A stretch of DNA of 6,349 bases. It comes from Pseudomonadota bacterium. GTDB taxonomy: Bacteria; SAR324; XYD2-FULL-50-16; JAHJRI01. Location: the NCBI GenBank assembly GCA_022360105.1, contig JAKSDL010000271.1, forward strand, positions 1 to 6,349. The letters are read 5' to 3'. A program made the translations under genes and the position numbers. Positions 1 through 6,036 of the stretch are shown piece after piece. Position 1 is the first letter of the stretch; the number at the start of each line of letters is the position of its first letter. The notes beneath the pieces are model-generated. The model saw only the letters and a program-made list of their open reading frames with translations. It was not told the DNA's origin and did no database searches.

Positions 1-964
1 TATACATGGCTGTACCGTCGCCCCTGAGAAGGATTTTTCTTCCCAGTTTGTCTTCCTCAAGATCAATCGCAACAGCACCATTGTCCTCTTCGTAACAAAT
101 TCCCTTTTTCAGGGCTTCCAGGACATATTCTTTGCCGCCCTGATAGGTCTCACTTTCATAATAGACTTTTTCAAAAGTCGCCCCCATGCGGTCATAGGTT
201 TCCTGAAACCCCTTCAGAACCCAGCTGTTCATAGTTTTCCAGAGTTCTATTACTTCAGGATCTCCTGCCTCCCAATCCCTAAGTAGCTGTTGAACTTCTT
301 TAAGAATATCAGGATTTTCTTTCTCTTTTTTATCGTAAAGCACGTAGTAATCACCAACCAGTTTGTCACCTTTCTTGCCGGTGCTTTCGGGAGTTGCTTC
401 ATCACCCCACTTCTGATAGGCCAACATCGATTTACAGATGTGCACGCCTCGATCGTTGATCAAATTGGTGCGCACAACCCTGTAACCAGTCTTTTCCAGT
501 AAATTGGAGATCACAATACCCAGCAGGTTGTTTCTACCGTGCCCTAAATGCAGCGGTTTATTGGTGTTAGGTGCTGAGTATTCCACCATGATTGTTTTTC
601 CCTGCCCACGCACAGAATCTCCATACTGAGCATCACCAGCACATGCTTTAATAAGTTGGCTTGCCAGGTATGATGGTTCAAAATGGAAATTCAAGTAGGG
701 ACCAACTGACTTGATCGATGAAAATTCATCACTTGAGCCCCAAGCTTCTGCCAGGGTTTGAGCAATTACGGGCGGCCCTTTTCTGGCCAGTTTTGCCAAC
801 GGAAAACAGGCAAATGCCAAATGCCCCATTTTTTCATCGGGCGGCACTTCGAACTTGAAGATGGATGGATCCACATCTTCAAGCTGGAATTCCTGCTTAA
901 GCAGCTCTGAAACACGAGCCTGAATCTTCTTTTTCAGATCATTTATGAGGTTGATGACAGCCAT
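1..964 (-). CDS. argS: Arginyl-tRNA synthetase (ArgS), N-terminal 321 residues, 3' end outside window
   Basis: Cytoplasmic class I aminoacyl-tRNA synthetase that attaches arginine to tRNA-Arg using ATP. I translated it from the ATG at 964; it stays open for 321 codons to the window edge, so the C-terminal part (KMSKS-like region and anticodon-binding domain) is not visible. Residues 1-100 fit the ArgS N-terminal tRNA-recognition domain, ending in the typical VGPYLNF segment (near 87-93). The catalytic domain begins near 122 with MVEYSAPNTNKPLHLGH; HLGH at 139-142 is the class I HIGH signature. Later NDRG..ICKSML, STGKKGD..VGDYY, WEAGDPEV and the LLRGDGTAMY segment at the cut end are all ArgS-like and, from memory, closest to the Bacteroidota form. 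The start is supported by the family N-terminus and by its position 6 bases after the secF stop. Only a weak purine stretch precedes it, so translation may be coupled to secF. No frameshift or missing motif is seen in the visible part. Confidence 0.96.
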   Translation of the reverse strand, partial: MAVINLINDLKKKIQARVSELLKQEFQLEDVDPSIFKFEVPPDEKMGHLAFACFPLAKLARKGPPVIAQTLAEAWGSSDEFSSIKSVGPYLNFHFEPSYLASQLIKACAGDAQYGDSVRGQGKTIMVEYSAPNTNKPLHLGHGRNNLLGIVISNLLEKTGYRVVRTNLINDRGVHICKSMLAYQKWGDEATPESTGKKGDKLVGDYYVLYDKKEKENPDILKEVQQLLRDWEAGDPEVIELWKTMNSWVLKGFQETYDRMGATFEKVYYESETYQGGKEYVLEALKKGICYEEDNGAVAIDLEEDKLGRKILLRGDGTAMY

Positions 965-970
965 GGTACA

Positions 971-1951
971 TTATGCTCTTTTTTTCTTTGGTTTGGCTGT
1001 TGCTGATTTAAAGGCATCCACAACAGCATCGTACCATTTCCACAAAGGATTATTTTGCTTCTGAGCAGGATCAAAATAAAGGACCACGGGACTGGCCACG
1101 AACACGGAAGAATAGGTACCAACCGCCAAACCGATCAACATGGCAAAACTAAAATCGTGTATAATCTCGCCACCCAATGAGAACAAAGAGAATACAACCA
1201 AAAAGGTCGTAACAGAAGTAAGTATCGTACGACTCAAACTTTCATTCACACTGAGGTTGATGACCTCTTCCATGTCTCGTTTAGGAAAGCGAGCAACGTT
1301 TTCTCTTACCCTGTCGAACACTACGATGGTATCGTTCAGTGAATAACCAATGATTGTCAGAACGGCTGCAACAATCGTTAGAGTAAATTCTTTTTCCATG
1401 TACACAAAAATACCCAGGGTAATCAGCACATCGTGAAACAAGGCGACAACAGCAGCAAAACCGTATCGAACCTTGAAACGGATACCAATGTATATCAAAA
1501 CACCAACCAGAACAAAAAAAGCTGCTTGAAAAGCTTTGTTCTTCAACTCCGCACCGATTTTTGGTCCGACCGTTTCAATCCTTCTTATGTCAAAGGATTG
1601 ATACTCGGTTTTTAAAATATTAGTAATCTTTTCTGTCAGCTCAGATGCCTTACCTACAATAGCATCTTGAGAAAGGGTCACAATGACTTCATTCTCCGCT
1701 TCTTCGCCAAATCTGGTAATATTGACATTGGTTTCGATTTCTTTCTGAAACAATTCACGAATAACCTCCAGTTGAGGCTCTTCCTGGAATTGAATCTGAA
1801 TCAGCGTACCTCCTCGAAAATCAATACCGTAGGTCAATCCTTTTGCAATCAGGCCACCAATACTGGCTAGTAATAAGACGGCGGAAATCACAAAACCTAT
1901 TTTTTTCTTTCCCAGGAAATCCCAATCAGGGGTCGTCTTAAATATCCTCAT
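971..1951 (-). CDS. secF: Protein translocase subunit SecF
   Basis: Inner-membrane RND-type partner of SecD; together they use proton-motive force to assist late steps of SecYEG-dependent export. The length of 326 residues matches stand-alone SecF (about 300-325). Visible parts, in order: a first membrane segment near 18-38; the GIDFRGG motif at 42-48; a periplasmic P4-type domain near 50-130 ending in VGP (128-130); five further membrane segments near 138-157, 164-184, 189-213, 241-260 and 267-292. The fourth membrane segment carries YSLNDTIVVFDRVREN, with Asp207 in the position of the conserved functional aspartate of SecF, and SLSRTILTSVTT (238-249) is the second family hallmark. The C-terminal tail is strongly basic (KPKKKRA). 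It starts 8 bases after the secD stop with only a weak ribosome-binding site, and is followed after 6 bases by argS. It is a separate gene here, not fused to SecD. Confidence 0.98.
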   Translation of the reverse strand: MRIFKTTPDWDFLGKKKIGFVISAVLLLASIGGLIAKGLTYGIDFRGGTLIQIQFQEEPQLEVIRELFQKEIETNVNITRFGEEAENEVIVTLSQDAIVGKASELTEKITNILKTEYQSFDIRRIETVGPKIGAELKNKAFQAAFFVLVGVLIYIGIRFKVRYGFAAVVALFHDVLITLGIFVYMEKEFTLTIVAAVLTIIGYSLNDTIVVFDRVRENVARFPKRDMEEVINLSVNESLSRTILTSVTTFLVVFSLFSLGGEIIHDFSFAMLIGLAVGTYSSVFVASPVVLYFDPAQKQNNPLWKWYDAVVDAFKSATAKPKKKRA

Positions 1952-1959
1952 GGTTCAGC

Positions 1960-3984
1960 CTATATAGAGATTTTTTCTAGTCTTTGTTTTCTTAAATAAA
2001 CCAGCTCAAATAATGAACGTCCAACTATAATACTGGTAAACATACTGGCAATAATTCCTATAATCAGTGTCACTGAAAAACCTTTAATGGCTCCGGTACC
2101 AAACTGGAAAAGCACGACCGCTGCCAGAACGGTTGTAATGTTGGCGTCGAGAATAGTGACGGTCGCTTTTTTAAAGCCTGTGTTTACTGCTGTTCTGATA
2201 GGACTTCCCCTGCCGATTTCCTCGCGAATACGCTCAAAAATCAACACGTTGGCATCAACTGCCATACCGATGGTTAAAATGATCCCGGCCATACCAGGTA
2301 GTGTAAGGGTTGCCTGAAAGTAGGCAAGAGCAGCAGCAATCAAAGATAGATTAAATAACAGCGCCATGACCGCGAACATTCCGGCTACTTCGTAATAGAT
2401 CATCATGAAAAAGATCACCGCAGCAAATCCGATTGCCAAGGCTATGATCGATTTTCTAATCGAATCTTCACCCAGGGAAGGTCCAACCGTTCTTTCCTCA
2501 TTAATTTCAATGGGTGCCGGAAGTGCACCGGATCTGAGTACCAATGCCAGTTCAGCTGCTTCTTCAGGAGAGAAATTCCCTGTTATGACAGCTTCACCAC
2601 CTGCAATTTCTTCGTTAATTCTGGGCGCTGATTGAACCTTGCTATCCAGCACAATGGCCAGCAAGCGGCCAACATTGTTCCTGGTGATGTCCGCAAAAAT
2701 ACGCTTCCCTTTATCATCCAGAGAAAGACTCACCGAAGCCTGACCCGTTTGAGAGAAACTTACCCGACTGTCTCTGATGCGATCTCCCTGCAGCAAGACC
2801 TTTTTCTCCAGTACATATGGGCGAGTAGAGACAACTTCTTTTGTCAGCGGATCACGAATTTCCTCCATCAACACTACATTATCATTGCCCGGGTTATCTA
2901 CGGAGGCGTTATTGGCAACGAGCATAAACTCCAGAACAGCTGTTGTTCCAATCACTCTTCTTGCCTGGTCAGGATCTTCCAGTCCCGGTAATTGGATAAT
3001 TATCGAATTGTCGCCTTGCAACTGAATACTCGGTTCTCTTACACCCAACTGGTCAATTCTGTTTCGAATCGTTTCCAGGGCTTGTTCAATAGCCTTTCTT
3101 TTGATTCGTGTAATTTCATCCTCTTTTAATGTTACCAGGTACCCACTCTCAGTCTTTTCAGAATCGTATATGGCTCCCAGCAGCCTTTCGTACGCATCAC
3201 CCTGCAATTCGAAAGACTCGTCTTCTTCAATAACTATCTCAATCTGGTTGTTGTCAATTTTAGAAACGCTAACATAATTAACAGCCTCTTCAATCATGAC
3301 ATCTTCCAGATCCTCAACCATCCTGGTAAGCACGGCATCCACAACGGCATCCGATTTGACACCAATGTCCATGTACATACCGCCTTGAAGATCCAAACCG
3401 CGACTGATCACGTTTTTACGAGGTTTGGGTCGGGTGTAGTATCGATTTTCTTCTTCTCGATAGGATACTTCCAGTTTGTCATCCAAAAACGTCTGTAAAG
3501 GCTCGCCTTGGGCATTCAATCGCTTGCCTTCCTGCATCTCAAACACCACGCTGGTTTTGTTTTCAGAGAGAGAAAGCTTTTCGATTTTGCGGACATTGGT
3601 AAACAATCCATTGAGCTTGTCAGCGATATGGGAAAGAAAAACAGATTTGTCGGCACCCTCTCTCAGGTACAAAAAGTCTCCCTGGTTCGTTTTTTCGTGT
3701 CGAAAATTGTCTTCAAGAATTTTCTCCAGAATCGGATGGCCAACAGGATATTCAAAGCCTTCTTCCGTCATCAGCATCAAGCGTTTGTTCTTTATTTCTA
3801 CCAGTGCCAGGTTAATCTCTTTTAAAGGTTTGTAAAGCTGCTTGATGCGTTGAAACTGTTGTTCAACCTGGGCGGTTTTACTTCCTTCCTCTTGCGGTAA
3901 AACTGATAATACCGTTGGGATATTGTATGCGATTGCAGCAGCCAATACTGCTAATATTGCGAGTCCTTTCCAGGGTATTTTCAT
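1960..3984 (-). CDS. secD: Protein translocase subunit SecD
   Basis: Inner-membrane subunit of the SecD-SecF-YajC complex; its large periplasmic domain is thought to bind emerging substrate while the membrane part conducts protons. At 674 residues it is somewhat longer than E. coli SecD (615). An N-terminal membrane segment lies near 6-28. A long extra periplasmic stretch (about 30-190) precedes the SRGLDLQGGMYMDIGV motif (GLDLQGG at 196-202). The P1 base and head regions follow, including IRNRIDQLGVREPSIQLQG (306-324) and QLPGLEDPDQARRVIGTTAVLEF (331-353). Five membrane segments then lie near 511-530, 534-557, 563-586, 610-627 and 634-658. TIGMAVDANVLIFERIREE (571-589) contains Asp577, at the position of the conserved proton-relay aspartate. 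The ATG overlaps the yajC stop by one base (TAATG), which argues for translational coupling and fixes the start. secF follows after 8 bases. The 30-190 insert resembles the N-terminal extension of gammaproteobacterial SecD in position, but I cannot confirm homology. Confidence 0.98.
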   Translation of the reverse strand: MKIPWKGLAILAVLAAAIAYNIPTVLSVLPQEEGSKTAQVEQQFQRIKQLYKPLKEINLALVEIKNKRLMLMTEEGFEYPVGHPILEKILEDNFRHEKTNQGDFLYLREGADKSVFLSHIADKLNGLFTNVRKIEKLSLSENKTSVVFEMQEGKRLNAQGEPLQTFLDDKLEVSYREEENRYYTRPKPRKNVISRGLDLQGGMYMDIGVKSDAVVDAVLTRMVEDLEDVMIEEAVNYVSVSKIDNNQIEIVIEEDESFELQGDAYERLLGAIYDSEKTESGYLVTLKEDEITRIKRKAIEQALETIRNRIDQLGVREPSIQLQGDNSIIIQLPGLEDPDQARRVIGTTAVLEFMLVANNASVDNPGNDNVVLMEEIRDPLTKEVVSTRPYVLEKKVLLQGDRIRDSRVSFSQTGQASVSLSLDDKGKRIFADITRNNVGRLLAIVLDSKVQSAPRINEEIAGGEAVITGNFSPEEAAELALVLRSGALPAPIEINEERTVGPSLGEDSIRKSIIALAIGFAAVIFFMMIYYEVAGMFAVMALLFNLSLIAAALAYFQATLTLPGMAGIILTIGMAVDANVLIFERIREEIGRGSPIRTAVNTGFKKATVTILDANITTVLAAVVLFQFGTGAIKGFSVTLIIGIIASMFTSIIVGRSLFELVYLRKQRLEKISI

Positions 3985-4352
3985 TACTTGTTCTCTGATT
4001 CTGTTTTATTATCTTCGATTTCTTTAACGGGCTTGCTGCGAACAATGTCCGCCACCTGGTTTTTTTGAAGTTTGACAATAGTCTTTTCGGCAATTTCCAC
4101 CAGCATAAAATCTTTATCATCAAAGTATTTGTTAATCTTTCCGTGGATACCGGAAGATGTAATAATCTGATCTCCCTTCTTCAGAGAGGCAATCATTTGC
4201 TGATGCTTTTTTACTTTTTTCTGTTGAGGTCTGATAACCAGTAAAAAGAAGATTAGAAAAATCGAACCAAACAGAATAATCTGTGACATTGCACCGCCAC
4301 CTCCGCCTCCTTGAGGGGACATAGCATAAAGATCAGGAACTAATGAAAACAT
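3984..4352 (-). CDS. yajC: Preprotein translocase accessory subunit YajC
   Basis: Small single-pass inner-membrane protein that associates with SecD and SecF. From the ATG at 4352 it is 122 residues. An N-terminal stretch ends in a run of six glycines (15-20). One membrane segment (about 25-41) leads into the family signature RPQQKK (42-47). A basic cytoplasmic domain follows with GDQIITSSGIHGKI, the usual GD.(V/I)(V/I)T.GGI.G.I pattern, and ends in an acidic, polar tail. I chose 4352 because GGAG at 4359-4362 lies six bases upstream of it. A GTG at 4364 in the same frame would add four residues but would place that site inside the gene. A third start at 4289 is also possible (see findings). 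The stop overlaps the secD start by one base. This is the first gene of the yajC-secD-secF-argS block, set off from hemG by a terminator. Confidence 0.95.
   Translation of the reverse strand: MFSLVPDLYAMSPQGGGGGGAMSQIILFGSIFLIFFLLVIRPQQKKVKKHQQMIASLKKGDQIITSSGIHGKINKYFDDKDFMLVEIAEKTIVKLQKNQVADIVRSKPVKEIEDNKTESENK
4299..4304 (-). promoter_or_regulatory. Possible internal ribosome-binding site within yajC
   Basis: On the minus strand the glycine run of YajC is encoded partly by GGAGGT, a full-strength Shine-Dalgarno match, nine bases before an in-frame ATG at 4289. Starting there would give a 101-residue YajC beginning MSQIILFG, directly at the membrane segment and close to the size of E. coli YajC (110). 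The site may equally be a by-product of glycine codons, since Gly-rich N-termini before the membrane helix occur in YajC of related bacteria. Confidence 0.3.
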
Positions 4353-4358
4353 GATGTA

Positions 4359-4362
4359 CTCC
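4359..4362 (-). promoter_or_regulatory. Shine-Dalgarno site of yajC
   Basis: On the minus strand GGAG lies six bases before the ATG at 4352. It is the reason for preferring that ATG over the in-frame GTG at 4364, whose upstream bases (ATTTA) offer no ribosome-binding site. It is one of the few clear Shine-Dalgarno sites in the window: hemG, secF and argS have only weak or no matches and may rely on coupling to the preceding stop codon. Confidence 0.7.
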
Positions 4363-4440
4363 ACTAAATCTAATTTGAATTGCTCACATGAAGTTGTGAT
4401 ACGTAACGAGAGTTGCCCGGTTTTTTAGAATAGTCAGAAA

Positions 4441-4465
4441 TAAAAAAACTCGCATCAAGGCGAGT
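4441..4465 (-). terminator. Intrinsic (Rho-independent) terminator downstream of hemG
   Basis: On the minus strand ACTCGC (4465-4460), loop CTTGAT and GCGAGT (4453-4448) form a perfect 6-bp stem with a 6-base loop. The run of seven T at 4448-4442 begins with the last base of the stem and is followed by ATTT. The stem is GC-rich for its length and the T tract is directly attached, as in classical terminators. It lies about 200 bases past the hemG stop and about 90 bases before yajC, so it would end the hemG transcript and insulate the sec operon. Towards the plus strand there is no T run, so it acts in one direction only. Confidence 0.85.
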
Positions 4466-4480
4466 ATTTGAGTCGTATGT

Positions 4481-4531
4481 CTGGTTTTGGCATCCAACCG
4501 CTAAAAATTTTGGATACTGATGCAAAACCAG
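4481..4531. repeat. Bulged inverted repeat, likely RNA stem-loop upstream of the terminator
   Basis: CTGGTTTTG at 4481-4489 is matched exactly by CAAAACCAG at 4523-4531. After a one-base bulge (G at 4490) the stem continues with CATC (4491-4494) against GATG (4519-4522), giving 13 pairs in total with a 24-base loop. An alternative inner stem, ATCCAA (4492-4497) with TTGGAT (4510-4515), uses some of the same bases. On the minus-strand transcript the structure would lie in the 3' untranslated region of hemG, 15 bases before the terminator stem. It lacks a T tract of its own. It may protect the 3' end of the mRNA or be part of a small RNA; no function is recognised. Confidence 0.7.
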
Positions 4532-4665
4532 GTAATGACTTATCCAGTTTTCAAGGCATTCTTAATGAGTACCTTTGATAGCGGATTAACGTCAACCGAA
4601 AATTATGGCTTAAAGCCTCGACAGCGAATTATGAGTGAATCGATCGAATTGGCGGGATCTCGCTC

Positions 4666-6036
4666 CTAGAAGTAAACAGGTTTTGCCCTGGGGCTTTCCT
4701 GATCCGCAGATTTGCCCTTAAAGGCAGCATTGGCAACTGTTTTTGCCTGTTTGATCATATCGTTGATGCCTATCGCCTGCCAGCCAAAACCACAGATATG
4801 CAATCCTTCAAATTTTTTTTGCAATTGTTCCCTGTATTCAAGAAATTGCAAATGCCCTATTTCCAGCTGGGGAATACCCGAAGCTGGCCTTAACACTTGA
4901 GAGAAAACCGGTTTGGCAGGAAGTTTGATCAATTTGCTTACATCCTTGATGGCGCGTTTAATCATCTCCTCATCGCCCAAGCTTAGATGCTCCGGGTTTC
5001 TTGTACCACCGACCAGAATTTCAATCAGGTTAAATCCTTCTGGTGCTCGTTTCGGGAACATGTGGATAGAAAATAGCGTTCCCAGGGCAAAACGCTTTTC
5101 AATTTTGGGAGCGAGATAACCAAACCCAAAAGGAATGTCTGCCGTGTTGTCAAATCCCAACACCACATTGTTAACAACAGCTTCCCTGACAGCTGATTGA
5201 GGTGGTTTCTGCAAGCCATTTAAAATTTTAAGCGCGCTGTTAATGGGAAGAGCCAGAACAATCTGTTTGGTTTGAATCAGTTCTCCATTTACTTCCAGTT
5301 CCCAACCTTCTTCAGTCTTCTTTATTTGTTCTATGGCACTTTCATACCGGATTACCTTGCCTGACGCCAGCTTTTTCAAAAGAAACTCCATCCCATCTTC
5401 GAAACTGACCATGGACGGCATTCCCGCGGAGGTTTTATTTTTACGGCTTTTTATCGCCCCTCTGAAGACAGACCCATATTTTTTTTCCAGATCGCGAATT
5501 CCGGGCATTGCGGCATCGATGCTCAAGGTTTCAATATCGCCGGCATAGGTACCCGTCAAGGCGATATCAGCAAAAGGCAGAATTGCTCTCCCAAAACGAT
5601 AGGACGCCCACTGGGCAATGGTTTGCTCACCAGATTTGGGTTTCTTCCATAAGTCTGCAAGCACCTTTAATTTTTCAGGAAAAGAGAGTAATTTGCTTTT
5701 TATGATGGTAGGCGGAGATTGGGGGATTTGAGCCAGCTTCCCGTTTTTGCAGATATATCGTTTAAACTGTTTTAAAGGCGCCTTAAGAACACGCTCTGTT
5801 AATCCCAAGTCATTCAGTAATTCCCTACTCTCTTCAACGTTATCCAAAAATCCGTGGGCTCCCCATTCGGCAAGAAACCCTTGCTCTTTCATGCTGCGAA
5901 TGGCACCACCGGGTCTTTCGGTTTTTTCCAAAATCAAAATTTTTGCTTCAGGGGCTTGTTTCTTCAGGAAGTGTGCCGTGCTCAACCCGGAAAGACCGGC
6001 TCCGGCGATCACAATGTCAAACTCAGGTGTGTTCAT
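4666..6036 (-). CDS. hemG: FAD-dependent protoporphyrinogen oxidase (HemG/HemY type)
   Basis: Oxidises protoporphyrinogen IX to protoporphyrin IX, the step before iron insertion in heme synthesis; typically a membrane-associated flavoprotein using oxygen or another acceptor. At 456 residues it has the usual length for the oxygen-type family (about 450-480). The N-terminal FAD-binding fold shows GAGLSGL (12-18), the ribose-binding acidic residue in LILEK (Glu37) and RPGG (41-44). The stretch GTYAGDIETLSIDAAMP (162-178) matches the family's characteristic (Y/F)(A/S)GD...LS..AA.P pattern, which separates it from other amine-oxidase-like flavoproteins such as phytoene desaturases. The C-terminal FAD motif reads CGFGWQAIGINDMIKQA (415-431), with Ala421 where I expect a glycine. 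The ATG at 6036 directly follows the upstream gene's TAA with no spacer and no Shine-Dalgarno match, so translation may be coupled. The gene ends about 200 bases before an intrinsic terminator. Confidence 0.93.
   Translation of the reverse strand: MNTPEFDIVIAGAGLSGLSTAHFLKKQAPEAKILILEKTERPGGAIRSMKEQGFLAEWGAHGFLDNVEESRELLNDLGLTERVLKAPLKQFKRYICKNGKLAQIPQSPPTIIKSKLLSFPEKLKVLADLWKKPKSGEQTIAQWASYRFGRAILPFADIALTGTYAGDIETLSIDAAMPGIRDLEKKYGSVFRGAIKSRKNKTSAGMPSMVSFEDGMEFLLKKLASGKVIRYESAIEQIKKTEEGWELEVNGELIQTKQIVLALPINSALKILNGLQKPPQSAVREAVVNNVVLGFDNTADIPFGFGYLAPKIEKRFALGTLFSIHMFPKRAPEGFNLIEILVGGTRNPEHLSLGDEEMIKRAIKDVSKLIKLPAKPVFSQVLRPASGIPQLEIGHLQFLEYREQLQKKFEGLHICGFGWQAIGINDMIKQAKTVANAAFKGKSADQESPRAKPVYF

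Larger units (their letters stand above)
4353..4665. other. Intergenic region between hemG and yajC
   Basis: This is the only long gap in the window, about 313 bases. Reading along the minus strand it holds, first, about 130 bases after the hemG stop with only small palindromic bits (for example GGCTTTAAGCC at 4607-4617). A 51-base bulged inverted repeat follows (4481-4531), then an intrinsic terminator (4441-4465), then about 75 bases of leader to yajC. A promoter for the yajC operon should lie between 4352 and 4441, but I find no convincing -35/-10 pair; TATTCT and TAGATT stretches exist without well-spaced partners. On the plus strand there is a 49-codon ORF (4520-4669) that I do not regard as a supported gene. 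No tRNA or recognised riboswitch or ncRNA family was seen. Confidence 0.6.

Noticed and set aside
290..502. Plus-strand 70-codon frame with a hydrophobic start
   Set aside because: It is antisense to argS, whose translation is continuous and carries the HLGH and other ArgS motifs through the same bases.
1140..3835. Several plus-strand open frames of 60-119 codons opposite secF and secD
   Set aside because: They lie wholly antisense to well-supported membrane-protein genes, have no ribosome-binding sites or recognisable domains, and are rich in Ser, Asn and Ile as expected from reading the complement of such genes.
3878..4123. Minus-strand 81-codon frame across the yajC-secD junction
   Set aside because: It is an alternative frame of the two real genes, which overlap by one base there; both have clear family motifs.
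4353..4440. sigma70-type promoter for the yajC operon
   Set aside because: TATTCT and TAGATT are weak -10 candidates, but neither has an acceptable -35 at 16-18 bases, so I cannot place a promoter, although one is expected here.
4481..4531. The inverted repeat as ends of a small mobile element
   Set aside because: The arms are only nine to thirteen bases around a 24-base loop, no flanking target duplication is visible, and there is no room for an element; an RNA hairpin explains it better.
4441..4665. Known ncRNA such as 6S RNA, SRP RNA, tmRNA or a riboswitch in the hemG-yajC gap
   Set aside because: I looked for their conserved segments, for example the SRP tip loop and a long central-bubble helix, and saw none; only a bulged hairpin and a terminator can be supported.
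5025..5219. Minus-strand 64-codon frame inside hemG
   Set aside because: It is an out-of-frame shadow of the oxidase gene with no initiation signal or domain of its own.
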